DNA from: an uncultured Caryophanales bacterium
Lineage (GTDB): Bacteria > Bacillota_I > Bacilli_A > RF39 > UBA660
Reading direction: 5' to 3'
NCBI GenBank assembly: GCA_937897245.1
Contig: CALCBO010000266.1
Location: 1-6,264 of the forward strand
DNA length: 6,264 nt
Below are positions 1 to 5,987 of the stretch, piece by piece. The notes beneath the pieces are model-generated. The model saw only the letters and a program-made list of their open reading frames with translations. It ran no database searches and was not told where the DNA came from. Position 1 is the stretch's first letter, and each line of letters starts with the position of its first letter. The translations under genes were made by a program, and so were the position numbers.

Positions 1-542
1 AGAATTACAGCTTCTTCTTCCAGAGGGTTTAATGAATCCGGATTCGCCATAGACAATCTTTTTGCAATATCTGCAATAACCGATAAAACCGCTTTGTATC
101 CTCCACTTAACTGGTCAATTTGAAGATCTATTCCATCTGAATTTGTCATCACCATTCTTGCTGGTGCCAACTCAATTCTTAAATTGGAATAGCCTTTTAT
201 CATTCTTTCAAGTGCAATTCTCACACAACTCAGTTTTGGATTTTTATAATGTGGATTTTCTCGAAGTCTGCGAAGTTCAATATCCTCTTCTGTCTTAAAC
301 CAATCATAAAAATCTCTAAAGTAATTTACATTATCAAAACAATTTCTTAGCGCATCTGTCACCTTAAAATTCTTTATATGTCCTCTTTGCGGCACTTCTC
401 TTATAATTCTATCCGTCCCATAATAAAGCACCAATGGCAGTTTTCTCTCATCCACACATTGCAAATACTTTCCTTTTAATTCTTTTAATGGGAATTCTTC
501 ACCATTTCTTTTTTTGACTATTATGTCATAGATATTCTTCAT
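1..542 (-). CDS. AAA/ABC-fold ATPase (COG3950-like), partial and lacking its Walker A region
   Basis: The reading frame runs open from ATG at 542-540 to the window edge (180 codons seen; C-terminus outside). LPLVLYYGTDRIIREVP (about residues 35-51) and the ABC signature LSGGYKAVLSVIADIAKRL (about 145-163), followed by MANPDSLNPLEEEAVIL leading into Walker B, match the COG3950 family of predicted ATP-binding proteins. Relatives of this family are found in defence islands and as partners of HNH nucleases or toxins. Family members normally carry an N-terminal Walker A (GxNGxGKT) and about 100-150 further residues before the YYGT motif. Here only about 38 residues precede it and no P-loop is present. 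The start looks genuine: GGAGGT lies 3 nt upstream and a promoter lies above that. Either the gene is a truncated remnant or it encodes a short form unable to bind ATP by itself. Family assignment is firm; function is inferred. Codon choice looks somewhat less AT-biased than in the next operon. Confidence 0.8.
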   Translation of the reverse strand, partial: MKNIYDIIVKKRNGEEFPLKELKGKYLQCVDERKLPLVLYYGTDRIIREVPQRGHIKNFKVTDALRNCFDNVNYFRDFYDWFKTEEDIELRRLRENPHYKNPKLSCVRIALERMIKGYSNLRIELAPARMVMTNSDGIDLQIDQLSGGYKAVLSVIADIAKRLSMANPDSLNPLEEEAVI

Positions 543-573
543 ATTACCTCCTTATTAATTTGTGCCCAATATA

Positions 574-602
574 AATTTATCATATTTTTTTGCTGGTTGC
601 AA
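574..602 (-). promoter_or_regulatory. Promoter for the truncated ATPase gene
   Basis: Read on the minus strand: -35 TTGCAA (602-597), a 17-bp spacer, then extended -10 TG-A-TAAATT (582-574). The RBS AAGGAGGT and ATG follow about 30 bp downstream. This is a good match to a sigma-A promoter, and it supports transcription of the short reading frame. Confidence 0.55.
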
Positions 603-604
603 CC
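595..604. promoter_or_regulatory. Perfect 10-bp palindrome GGTTGCAACC over the ATPase -35 element
   Basis: GGTTGCAACC is its own reverse complement and covers the -35 hexamer of the minus-strand promoter. It lies in the 156-bp region between the divergent ATPase and JAMM genes. A regulator binding here would block the ATPase promoter. This is a candidate operator only; a 10-bp palindrome can occur by chance. Confidence 0.3.
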
Positions 605-666
605 GTTTTTATTATGTTTTATGGGAGAACTTTTTTCTATTTATTAAATTTATATTTAAGAATTCA

Positions 667-675
667 TGATACAAT
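667..675 (+). promoter_or_regulatory. Extended -10 element for the JAMM/hydrolase operon
   Basis: TG-A-TACAAT is an extended -10 located 24 bp before the ATG at 699. The best -35-like sequence, TTTATA at 649-654, sits at a short 15-bp spacing, so recognition probably depends on the TG extension. The RBS GAAGGAAGTG follows at 683-692. Confidence 0.5.
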
Positions 676-698
676 ATAAATAGAAGGAAGTGAAAAAA

Positions 699-1565
699 AT
701 GAATGTGTTAAATACTGTTAGTTATGATCAATATAAAAATATCCCTTCATTTGAAGACTTAGATTTTAAAGTAAAAATCGTTTTTAGTAATGATTGTTAT
801 GAAAATATAAGGAAAATGTCGCTTGATGCAATGAATAATAATCGAGAATATGGTAGTTTTTTTGTGGGAAGATGTATCTCAGAGAATCCAAAAGTTATAT
901 ACTTTGACTATAACACAAGTGAATTTGCACCTTCAAGTGGTTCTATGGGTGAAGAAAAAGCTGTTGACGCAACACAACAGAACTATAATGAATTAGATAG
1001 TAAAATAAATGAGTATAGATCTAAAGATATTAAGCCTGTAGTATTACATTTTCATTCTCATCCTAGAGTAGGATATTATGAATCATTTTCTGATCAAGAT
1101 TTACATCTTTATGCGATAATGCAAGCAGAAAACAGTAATTGTGAGTGTTTTGGTATGTTGGGATTTCCAATTATAAATTCTTCCACAACATTCGGTATGT
1201 GTATTGTTCAACCATGTGATGCAGAAATAGTTAATGAAATTGGAACTGCAAATTTTGTTAGATGTGAGGATATTTATTATATAGATGGAAATGATTTATT
1301 AAATGTTGGAAAATTTGAAAAAAAATATAATGGGAGATTACATAATATAAATTTAGAAAATGGAATTGTAAGGCAATATTTTACTATTCCTTCTAATGCT
1401 CAAGTGTGTGCTGAAGGAATTGATCCTAATACATGTATACAAATAGAACCATCCATTGTTGGATATACTGATACTGCTGGTCATTTATATTTTACTGAAG
1501 AGAATTTGTCTTTAGATACAGTAATTGAAGATGAAGAAAAAAAATCAACTGAGAAACATAAATAA
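699..1565 (+). CDS. JAMM (JAB1/MPN/Mov34) metalloprotease-like protein
   Basis: The protein has 288 residues. ATG at 699 is chosen over an in-frame GTG at 690 because that GTG lies inside the Shine-Dalgarno sequence GAAGGAAGTG. A complete JAMM zinc site is visible: Glu50 in REYGSFFVGR, then H119-S-H121-P with S129 and D132 in HFHSHPRVGYYESFSDQD, which fits HxHP-x6-SxxD exactly. Family enzymes are Zn-dependent (iso)peptidases, and prokaryotic JABs often act with ubiquitin-like modifiers or inside defence operons. The JAB fold should cover about residues 25-185. The remaining roughly 100 residues, including VGYTDTAGHLYFTEENL, I do not recognise. No signal peptide or membrane segment is seen, so it is probably cytosolic. 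It is the first gene of a two-gene operon, with the hydrolase start 20 bp downstream. The substrate is unknown, and no ubiquitin-like or E1 gene is seen nearby. Confidence 0.8.
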   Translation: MNVLNTVSYDQYKNIPSFEDLDFKVKIVFSNDCYENIRKMSLDAMNNNREYGSFFVGRCISENPKVIYFDYNTSEFAPSSGSMGEEKAVDATQQNYNELDSKINEYRSKDIKPVVLHFHSHPRVGYYESFSDQDLHLYAIMQAENSNCECFGMLGFPIINSSTTFGMCIVQPCDAEIVNEIGTANFVRCEDIYYIDGNDLLNVGKFEKKYNGRLHNINLENGIVRQYFTIPSNAQVCAEGIDPNTCIQIEPSIVGYTDTAGHLYFTEENLSLDTVIEDEEKKSTEKHK

Positions 1566-1585
1566 AATATTATATGGAGGTAATC

Positions 1586-2608
1586 ATGGAAGAACACATA
1601 GTTGGTCCTTTTAAAACATGGAATGTAGAAGGTAAAATATATGTAATTAAGGCTGATTCAAATAAAGGTTTTAATTTTGATTATTCACTTTATATACCTA
1701 ACAATATTAATTCTAATACAACATTAATAGTTGAACCTTCAAATTATGGTGGTACTTATGATTGGAGTAACGAGAAACTACTAGAAGAAATGAAAAAAGA
1801 AGCACTTTATCCTGAATTAATGGGAAACCCAATATATGAAATAGCAACTAATTTATCTATGCCTGTTTTATACCCTATATTTCCAAAATGGCATAATGAT
1901 AATGACGTTATTTATAATATAATGCTATCTTCTAATAGTTTAAATTATAAAACTCCAATGTTAAATGAATTGGGACTTAAAAGAGTAGATTTACAACTTG
2001 TGCAAATGATAAAAGATGCTAAAACTGTATTAGAAAATTTGGGGATAGAAATAGATGAAAAAATTATAATAGATGGCTTTTCTGCATCATCTAAATTTGC
2101 CAATAGATTTACTGTACTACATCCAGAAATTGTTAAATTATGTGTTGGTGGTGGAGTATCAGGAGCTTTGACTTTACCTATAGAAAAAATCAATGATGAA
2201 ACATTATTATGGCCTGTTGGTATTGGTAATCTACAAGAACTGCTTGGAGAAAGTATTAATCTTAATATTGAAGAATTTAAAAAAGTTCCGCAGTTTTATT
2301 ATATGGGAATGAGTGATACAAACGATCCATATGAAGTATTGATTGATTCTAATGGTAGTATTAAGCCTAAATTCCCTGAATTAATTGAACCTGATGAGGC
2401 AAGACAAATGTATAAATATTTAGGAGAAAAGATGATAAAGGATAGATGGAAAAATACTATGAAGTATTATAATGATTTAGGTATAGATGTAACATTTAAA
2501 TCATATGAAGGTATTGGTCATAATCCAAAAGCTGCCAAAAATGATATTCAAAAGAAAATCGAAAAAATTGATAAGCAAGAAACAAAAAGAAGAAGAAGCA
2601 AGATTTGA
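1586..2608 (+). CDS. Alpha/beta-fold serine hydrolase (esterase/peptidase-like)
   Basis: The protein has 340 residues. ATG at 1586 is preferred over the in-frame ATG at 1574, because GGAGGT (1576-1581) overlaps the first and is well placed for the second. The nucleophile elbow is G164-F-S166-A-S168 in IIDGFSASSKFANRF, followed by LHPEIVKLCVGGGVSG, typical of the helix and strand after the elbow in alpha/beta hydrolases. A likely acid is D244 or D247 in YMGMSDTNDP, and a likely base is H312 in YEGIGHNP, giving a plausible Ser-Asp-His triad. No signal peptide is seen, so it is probably cytosolic. The C-terminus is a lysine/arginine-rich tail (KRRRSK). It is co-transcribed with the upstream JAMM gene and followed at once by a terminator whose stem begins inside its last codons. 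The fold is clear; whether it acts as an esterase, peptidase or on another acyl substrate cannot be read from the sequence. Confidence 0.7.
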   Translation: MEEHIVGPFKTWNVEGKIYVIKADSNKGFNFDYSLYIPNNINSNTTLIVEPSNYGGTYDWSNEKLLEEMKKEALYPELMGNPIYEIATNLSMPVLYPIFPKWHNDNDVIYNIMLSSNSLNYKTPMLNELGLKRVDLQLVQMIKDAKTVLENLGIEIDEKIIIDGFSASSKFANRFTVLHPEIVKLCVGGGVSGALTLPIEKINDETLLWPVGIGNLQELLGESINLNIEEFKKVPQFYYMGMSDTNDPYEVLIDSNGSIKPKFPELIEPDEARQMYKYLGEKMIKDRWKNTMKYYNDLGIDVTFKSYEGIGHNPKAAKNDIQKKIEKIDKQETKRRRSKI

Positions 2609-2635
2609 AATTTTAAGTCTTGCTTTTATATTTTT
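2594..2635 (+). terminator. Rho-independent terminator of the JAMM/hydrolase operon
   Basis: AAGCAAGA (2596-2603) pairs with TCTTGCTT (2618-2625). Further A-T and G-T pairs extend the stem inward, and a T-rich tract (TTTTATATTTTT) follows. The 5' arm lies in the last codons of the hydrolase gene and the stop codon is within the hairpin. Confidence 0.7.
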
Positions 2636-2998
2636 CTGAAAGTGAATCTAATAAATATAAGAAAAGAACTTTTAAAGTGTAAAAATCTAATACTCACTTC
2701 TTTTAATAGGATACCCATCATTTGTCCTTTTTGTGGAGAATTAATGGAAGCTACTTTTGAAGTCTCGTGAAAAAACATAGTTATTATTAATATTCTAAAA
2801 AATATATTTCGCTATAAAGATTTAAATATAATATGAATTATTTATCCTATGAAGTTGATTATAAATAAAAAATAATATTGAAGAACACAGACATAATCGC
2901 TGGATTTTTGTGTTGAATAAATATTTGATACCATTAATAAAAATAACAAAGCAAATTCCTAATATATAAAAAAAGAAGATGTTATGCCATCTACTCTT
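2609..2998. other. 390-bp stretch without a convincing gene
   Basis: This gap between the hydrolase gene and the convergent DUF362 gene contains the operon terminator at its left end and the DUF362 terminator at its right end. The only coding-like signal is a short reading frame ending in a CPFCGEL zinc knuckle (2642-2770). The rest is very AT-rich, with stop codons in the frames I examined. I saw no tRNA, insertion-sequence end or tandem repeat. Confidence 0.5.
2642..2770 (+). pseudogene. Possible zinc-knuckle relic or small ORF (CPFCGEL)
   Basis: A 42-codon frame from GTG at 2642 to TGA at 2768-2770 encodes a lysine-rich start and ends IPIICPFCGELMEATFEVS. CPFCG is the shape of a zinc-ribbon knuckle, but only one CxxC pair is present. 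No RBS precedes the GTG. The frame is the same as that of the hydrolase and is open back to the hydrolase's TGA at 2606. It may be a decayed gene end, a readthrough extension, or chance. Confidence is low. Confidence 0.2.
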
Positions 2999-3000
2999 TT
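2968..3000 (-). terminator. Rho-independent terminator of the DUF362 gene
   Basis: On the minus strand the core stem AGATG/CATCT closes the loop GCATAA. The stem continues past one T-T mismatch into GA/TC and A-T pairs, and then runs into a tract of seven T. It begins at the TAA stop of the DUF362 gene. Confidence 0.7.
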
Positions 3001-3886
3001 ATATTTCAATTAGTTCATAATTAGTATTACCTAATCCTAATGATTCAGCATACTCTGTAATATGTCTTCCTTCTTGTCTATCTACTCTTTGTTGTAATTC
3101 TTTGGCACCTTTATCTTTACTATTCCAAATGGCATCAATAAAAGCTTGATCATTTGCAACTGGATCAGTTGAGGCAAATATTCCAATATCGGCCATCACT
3201 GGATCTCCCTGATTACAATCACAGTCACAGTCAACTGATAAAGCATTGGCTACTGTTATATATATAATTGGTTTATTATTTTCCTTTAAATAATCTGCTA
3301 CTGCTTTAGCTGCTTCAGCCATCGATTCAATAAAATCTTTTTGTTCATACTTAACACTCCAACACTCATTTGGATCAGAAGTTTTTCCACAAGAATGAAT
3401 GTAGGCTTTACCATTTCTTGATGCTATACCTATCGATTGATTCTTTAAGTTAGCTCCAAAGCCACCCATCGCATGACCTTTACCATGAGCTAGATTAACT
3501 ATTGCGTCATAATTTTTAAAATTATTTCCAATCAAGTCATAAGATAAGTGTTTTCCAGTTTTAACCGGAATTTTAAATTCACCTGAGGCATCCATAATAT
3601 CAACATCTGCATATGAAGTAAAACCATGCTCTTTAGCTACTTCTAAATGATCTTTTTCGTTATTTCTTTTACATGGATAAGCTGTATTACATTCTATAAT
3701 TGTACCACTTATTTTTTTTACAAAAGGTCCTATTAAATCTGCTTTTAAATAACCTTTCGAACCAGCCTCTCCAGTAGATACTTTTACACCTACTTTCCCC
3801 TTTAATTCTACCCCTAATTTTTCATATATTTTGATTAAGCTTGTTGGAGTTATTTCTTTTGTAAAATAAACTATTGATTTTTCCAT
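2999..3886 (-). CDS. DUF362 domain-containing protein
   Basis: The protein has 295 residues, about the usual length for the single-domain form. ATG at 3886 has a good RBS, AAGGAAGGTG, 4 nt upstream. Family hallmarks are VGVKVSTGE near residue 33, the internal NLAHGKGHAMGGFGANLKN (131-149) and the C-terminal block VDCDCDCNQGDP (219-229) followed by VMADIGIFASTDPVANDQAFI (230-250). The closely spaced C220, C222 and C224 with H134 and H138 could bind a metal or Fe-S cluster; this is an inference. Some DUF362 proteins are fused to 4Fe-4S ferredoxin domains, but this one is not. The family has no settled reaction. No signal peptide is seen. It is a single-gene unit with its own promoter and terminator, divergent from the kinase-fold gene. 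Confidence 0.8.
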   Translation of the reverse strand: MEKSIVYFTKEITPTSLIKIYEKLGVELKGKVGVKVSTGEAGSKGYLKADLIGPFVKKISGTIIECNTAYPCKRNNEKDHLEVAKEHGFTSYADVDIMDASGEFKIPVKTGKHLSYDLIGNNFKNYDAIVNLAHGKGHAMGGFGANLKNQSIGIASRNGKAYIHSCGKTSDPNECWSVKYEQKDFIESMAEAAKAVADYLKENNKPIIYITVANALSVDCDCDCNQGDPVMADIGIFASTDPVANDQAFIDAIWNSKDKGAKELQQRVDRQEGRHITEYAESLGLGNTNYELIEI

Positions 3887-3908
3887 AATGCACCTTCCTT
3901 CTAATTAG

Positions 3909-3914
3909 ATTATA
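3909..3914 (-). promoter_or_regulatory. -10 element for the DUF362 gene
   Basis: A perfect TATAAT on the minus strand lies about 20 bp before the RBS. No good -35 hexamer is seen at normal spacing, so promoter strength is uncertain. Confidence 0.45.
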
Positions 3915-3977
3915 CAGTATTAGAGAGTTAATTTCTAGATATTTTTATTTTTCATAATTAGTGTTATTAAATAATAC

Positions 3978-4006
3978 TTTATAAAAATAATGAAATATGT
4001 TAGAAT
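3978..4006 (+). promoter_or_regulatory. Promoter for the kinase-fold gene
   Basis: The -35-like TTTATA (3978-3983), a 17-bp spacer and extended -10 TG-T-TAGAAT (3998-4006) precede the ATG at 4034. The RBS AGAAGGAA lies at 4021-4028. Confidence 0.5.
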
Positions 4007-4033
4007 AAAAATTCCATTAAAGAAGGAATTATT

Positions 4034-4960
4034 ATGATTACAATAAATGAAGAAGATATATCAAAATTAGAAGAAATTGGTTCAGGTAAATATGGTACAG
4101 TTTATAGAATAAGTGATTCTATAGCTTATAAGATTTATCATAAAAGTGTGAAAGATAAAGAAGGTTTTTATATAAAAAATCCTGCTTTAAAACATGCTAA
4201 AAGAAGACTAGCAAAATTAAAAAGAAAAAAAGATAAACTGTTATATACTGATGTGCTTGATGATATAATATATATAGATGGTAAAATTGGGGGAATAAGT
4301 ATTCCCTATTATGATGGATGTGTTTTAGAAGATTTAAGAGATTCAGGGTATACTTTAAAAAGAGATGTTATGGAACAGTTAAGACGAAATCATCAAGAAC
4401 TTATAGATTATTATATATACCCCCATGACTATCATTTAAAAAATGTTATGTATGTGGATAATGAAGTTAAAATAATTGACTTAGATGATCCTCTAACATA
4501 TTCTTGTATTTTTCCTAACTTCTTATCTAATCTTATTTCTTCTAGTAGAGTTAATGATGTAGCCTATGAACTATTTTGTGATGATCGATGGTTTTATAAT
4601 TATAATATTAAAGTATTGTTAGATAAAAAATACAATTATAATATTGATGCTCAAGATTGGTTAGATTCTTATTTTGAAGAAAAAGAAAAAATTACTGATT
4701 ATCTTTTTATAGATAAAGATTCTGATATTAGTATTATTAAGTCTTTTATTGATAGTCATCAAGTAAGAATTTTGTTGCTAGTAGATAGAGAGAATACGAC
4801 AGATAAAGATATTATTGATATCTTACATAGATTAGCCAATGAGAATATTAGGGTATATGAATTAGTTGATAGTAATAATATTGGTTTATTTACTAATAAT
4901 TATCCTATTAGAAATAAAGTACTAATTAAAAATAATAATATTGGTGAATACCATATTTAA
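4034..4960 (+). CDS. Protein-kinase-fold protein with an unrecognised C-terminal domain
   Basis: The protein has 308 residues. Kinase landmarks occur in order: glycine-rich loop IGSGKYGTVYRI (15-26), the ATP-binding lysine K33 in AYKIY, the catalytic loop HDYHLKNVM with D132 and N137, and the metal-binding D149 in KIIDLDD, in place of DFG. The DxHxxN loop resembles aminoglycoside phosphotransferase/lipopolysaccharide-kinase relatives more than classical HRD Ser/Thr kinases. All catalytic residues are present, so it is probably active. The substrate (protein or small molecule) is unknown. The lysine/arginine-rich segment 54-68 replaces the usual helix-C region. After about residue 220, a second part (FIDKDSDISIIKSF... 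VRILLLVDRENTT... IRVYELV) looks like a small alternating alpha/beta domain I do not recognise. No membrane segment is seen, unlike PASTA kinases. It is a monocistronic unit, with no phosphatase gene beside it. Confidence 0.65.
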   Translation: MITINEEDISKLEEIGSGKYGTVYRISDSIAYKIYHKSVKDKEGFYIKNPALKHAKRRLAKLKRKKDKLLYTDVLDDIIYIDGKIGGISIPYYDGCVLEDLRDSGYTLKRDVMEQLRRNHQELIDYYIYPHDYHLKNVMYVDNEVKIIDLDDPLTYSCIFPNFLSNLISSSRVNDVAYELFCDDRWFYNYNIKVLLDKKYNYNIDAQDWLDSYFEEKEKITDYLFIDKDSDISIIKSFIDSHQVRILLLVDRENTTDKDIIDILHRLANENIRVYELVDSNNIGLFTNNYPIRNKVLIKNNNIGEYHI

Positions 4961-4985
4961 AAGGATTCTTTGTAGGAATCCTTTT
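4959..4985. terminator. Bidirectional terminator between the kinase-fold and carbamoyltransferase genes
   Basis: The perfect 10-bp stem AAAAGGATTC / GAATCCTTTT encloses a 7-nt loop. Each end carries a T-run on its own outgoing strand, and the stem overlaps the stop codons of both convergent genes. Confidence 0.85.
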
Positions 4986-5877
4986 ATTTTAATGTTTCTA
5001 ACATTACTGCTTTGATAGTATGAAGTCTGTTTTCTGCTTCTTGAAAAACTCTAGATTTGGTTGATTCAAATACTTCGTCTGTTACTTCCATTTCTGATAT
5101 TCTAAATTCTTCGGCAATTTCTTTTCCAATTGTAGTTTCTTGATTATGAAAAGATGGTAAACAATGTAAGAAAATAGCTGTTTTTTTAGCTTTAGACATT
5201 ACTTTTTTATTAACTTGATATGGTTTTAATAATTTAATTCTATCTTTCCATATTTTTGTATCTTCTCCCATTGAAACCCAAACATCGGTATAGATGGCAT
5301 CTGAGTCTTTTGCACCTTCTAAAATATCTTCAGTAAGAGTTATTTTTCCGCCTGTTTTAGTGCATATTTCTTCACATGTTTTTACTAAATCTTTCTCTGG
5401 GAATAATTCTTTTGGAGCACAACAAGTATAGTGCATTCCTAATTTAGAACAGATAACCATTAGGGAATTTGCAACATTATTTCTGGCATCTCCACAAAAA
5501 GTTAGTTTTCTTCCTTTAATATCACCAAATTCTTCAAGCATAGTCATAATATCCGCTAACATTTGAGTAGGATGAAATTCTGTTGTTAGCCCATTCCAAA
5601 CTGGAACTTTAGAATACTTAGCTAATTCTTCAACAATATCTTGGCCATATCCACGATATTCTATACCATCATACATACTATCTAGAACTCTCGCTGTATC
5701 AGCAATGGATTCTTTTTTACCTATTTGGGAACCAGTTGGACCTAAGTATGTAACACCCATTCCTAAGTCTCTTGCTCCTACTTCAAAAGCACACCGTGTT
5801 CTAGTTGAATCTTTTTCAAATATTAAAGCAATTTGTTTTCCTTTTAAGTAAGCATGCTCTACTCCTTCTTTTTTCAT
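4984..5877 (-). CDS. argF/arcB: Ornithine carbamoyltransferase, N-terminally truncated
   Basis: This enzyme transfers carbamoyl phosphate to ornithine to make citrulline, or runs in reverse in the arginine deiminase pathway; it is cytosolic and trimeric. Visible motifs are the carbamoyl-phosphate site STRTR (24-28), FHPTQ (101-105), the ornithine-side DVWVSMGE (198-205), the catalytic Cys239 in HCLP (238-241) and C-terminal [10 protein letters not shown]. Family members have about 330 residues. This one has 297 and starts at [14 protein letters not shown], where others already have about 35 residues of N-terminal helix. The frame is closed just upstream by TAA codons, and no other frame upstream looks like the missing piece. 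The RBS before ATG 5877 is poor (only AAAGAAA). Active-site residues are all present, but the lost helix normally packs on the C-terminus, so activity is doubtful. No arcA, arcC or other arg gene is in the window, so the choice between argF and arcB is open. Confidence 0.85.
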   Translation of the reverse strand: MKKEGVEHAYLKGKQIALIFEKDSTRTRCAFEVGARDLGMGVTYLGPTGSQIGKKESIADTARVLDSMYDGIEYRGYGQDIVEELAKYSKVPVWNGLTTEFHPTQMLADIMTMLEEFGDIKGRKLTFCGDARNNVANSLMVICSKLGMHYTCCAPKELFPEKDLVKTCEEICTKTGGKITLTEDILEGAKDSDAIYTDVWVSMGEDTKIWKDRIKLLKPYQVNKKVMSKAKKTAIFLHCLPSFHNQETTIGKEIAEEFRISEMEVTDEVFESTKSRVFQEAENRLHTIKAVMLETLK

Positions 5878-5933
5878 TTTCTTTATTTACAATTACACCC
5901 ATATTTTTCCTAAATAAGTTAATAACTTTTTCT

Positions 5934-5942
5934 ATTATATCA
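5934..5942 (-). promoter_or_regulatory. Extended -10 element for the carbamoyltransferase gene
   Basis: On the minus strand TG-A-TATAAT is a perfect extended -10. It places a start site near 5927, leaving a leader of about 50 nt before ATG 5877. The -35 region (TCATTA) is poor. Confidence 0.5.
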
Positions 5943-5951
5943 TAAAAAGTG

Positions 5952-5960
5952 TGATATAAT
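5952..5960 (+). promoter_or_regulatory. Extended -10 element for the MIP-like channel gene
   Basis: TG-A-TATAAT on the plus strand is a perfect extended -10, 27 bp before the ATG at 5988. No good -35 is seen at 17-bp spacing. The RBS AAAGGAGG follows at 5976-5983, 4 nt before the start codon. Confidence 0.6.
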
Positions 5961-5987
5961 GAAGTAAATATTATTAAAGGAGGAATA

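Larger units (their letters stand above)
5934..5960. repeat. 27-bp inverted repeat formed by two opposed extended -10 elements
   Basis: ATTATATCA (5934-5942) and TGATATAAT (5952-5960) are exact reverse complements separated by 9 bp. Each arm is a perfect extended -10 facing outward, toward the carbamoyltransferase on the minus strand and the channel gene on the plus strand. RNA polymerase could hardly occupy both at once, and a dimeric regulator could bind the dyad. Confidence 0.6.

Noticed and set aside
1945..2193. 82-codon open frame on the minus strand inside the hydrolase gene
   Set aside because: It is antisense to a well-supported coding region, has no recognisable motif, and I assigned it no RBS. 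It is a shadow frame.
2606..2608. UGA read as Trp (Mycoplasma-type code)
   Set aside because: Trp is encoded by UGG in the genes checked, the hydrolase and the small frame both end at TGA, and a terminator hairpin sits over the hydrolase TGA.
1589..2889. GAAGAACACA repeated at 1589-1598 and 2880-2889, flanking the hydrolase region
   Set aside because: A 10-base match in AT-rich DNA, with one copy inside coding sequence and no other sign of an attachment site or mobile element. It is likely chance.
2884..2914. AACACA / TGTGTT inverted repeat in the gap before the DUF362 gene
   Set aside because: The stem is only 6 bp with a 19-nt loop and no T-tract follows on the plus strand. It is too weak to call.
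5816..5902. 28-codon minus-strand frame ([11 protein letters not shown]...) overlapping the start of the carbamoyltransferase; losing one A from the A-run at its start would join the frames
   Set aside because: The joined N-terminus would still not resemble the family's first helix, and the RBS (TAGGA) is weak. It is probably chance or a minor leader peptide, so a simple frameshift does not explain the truncation.
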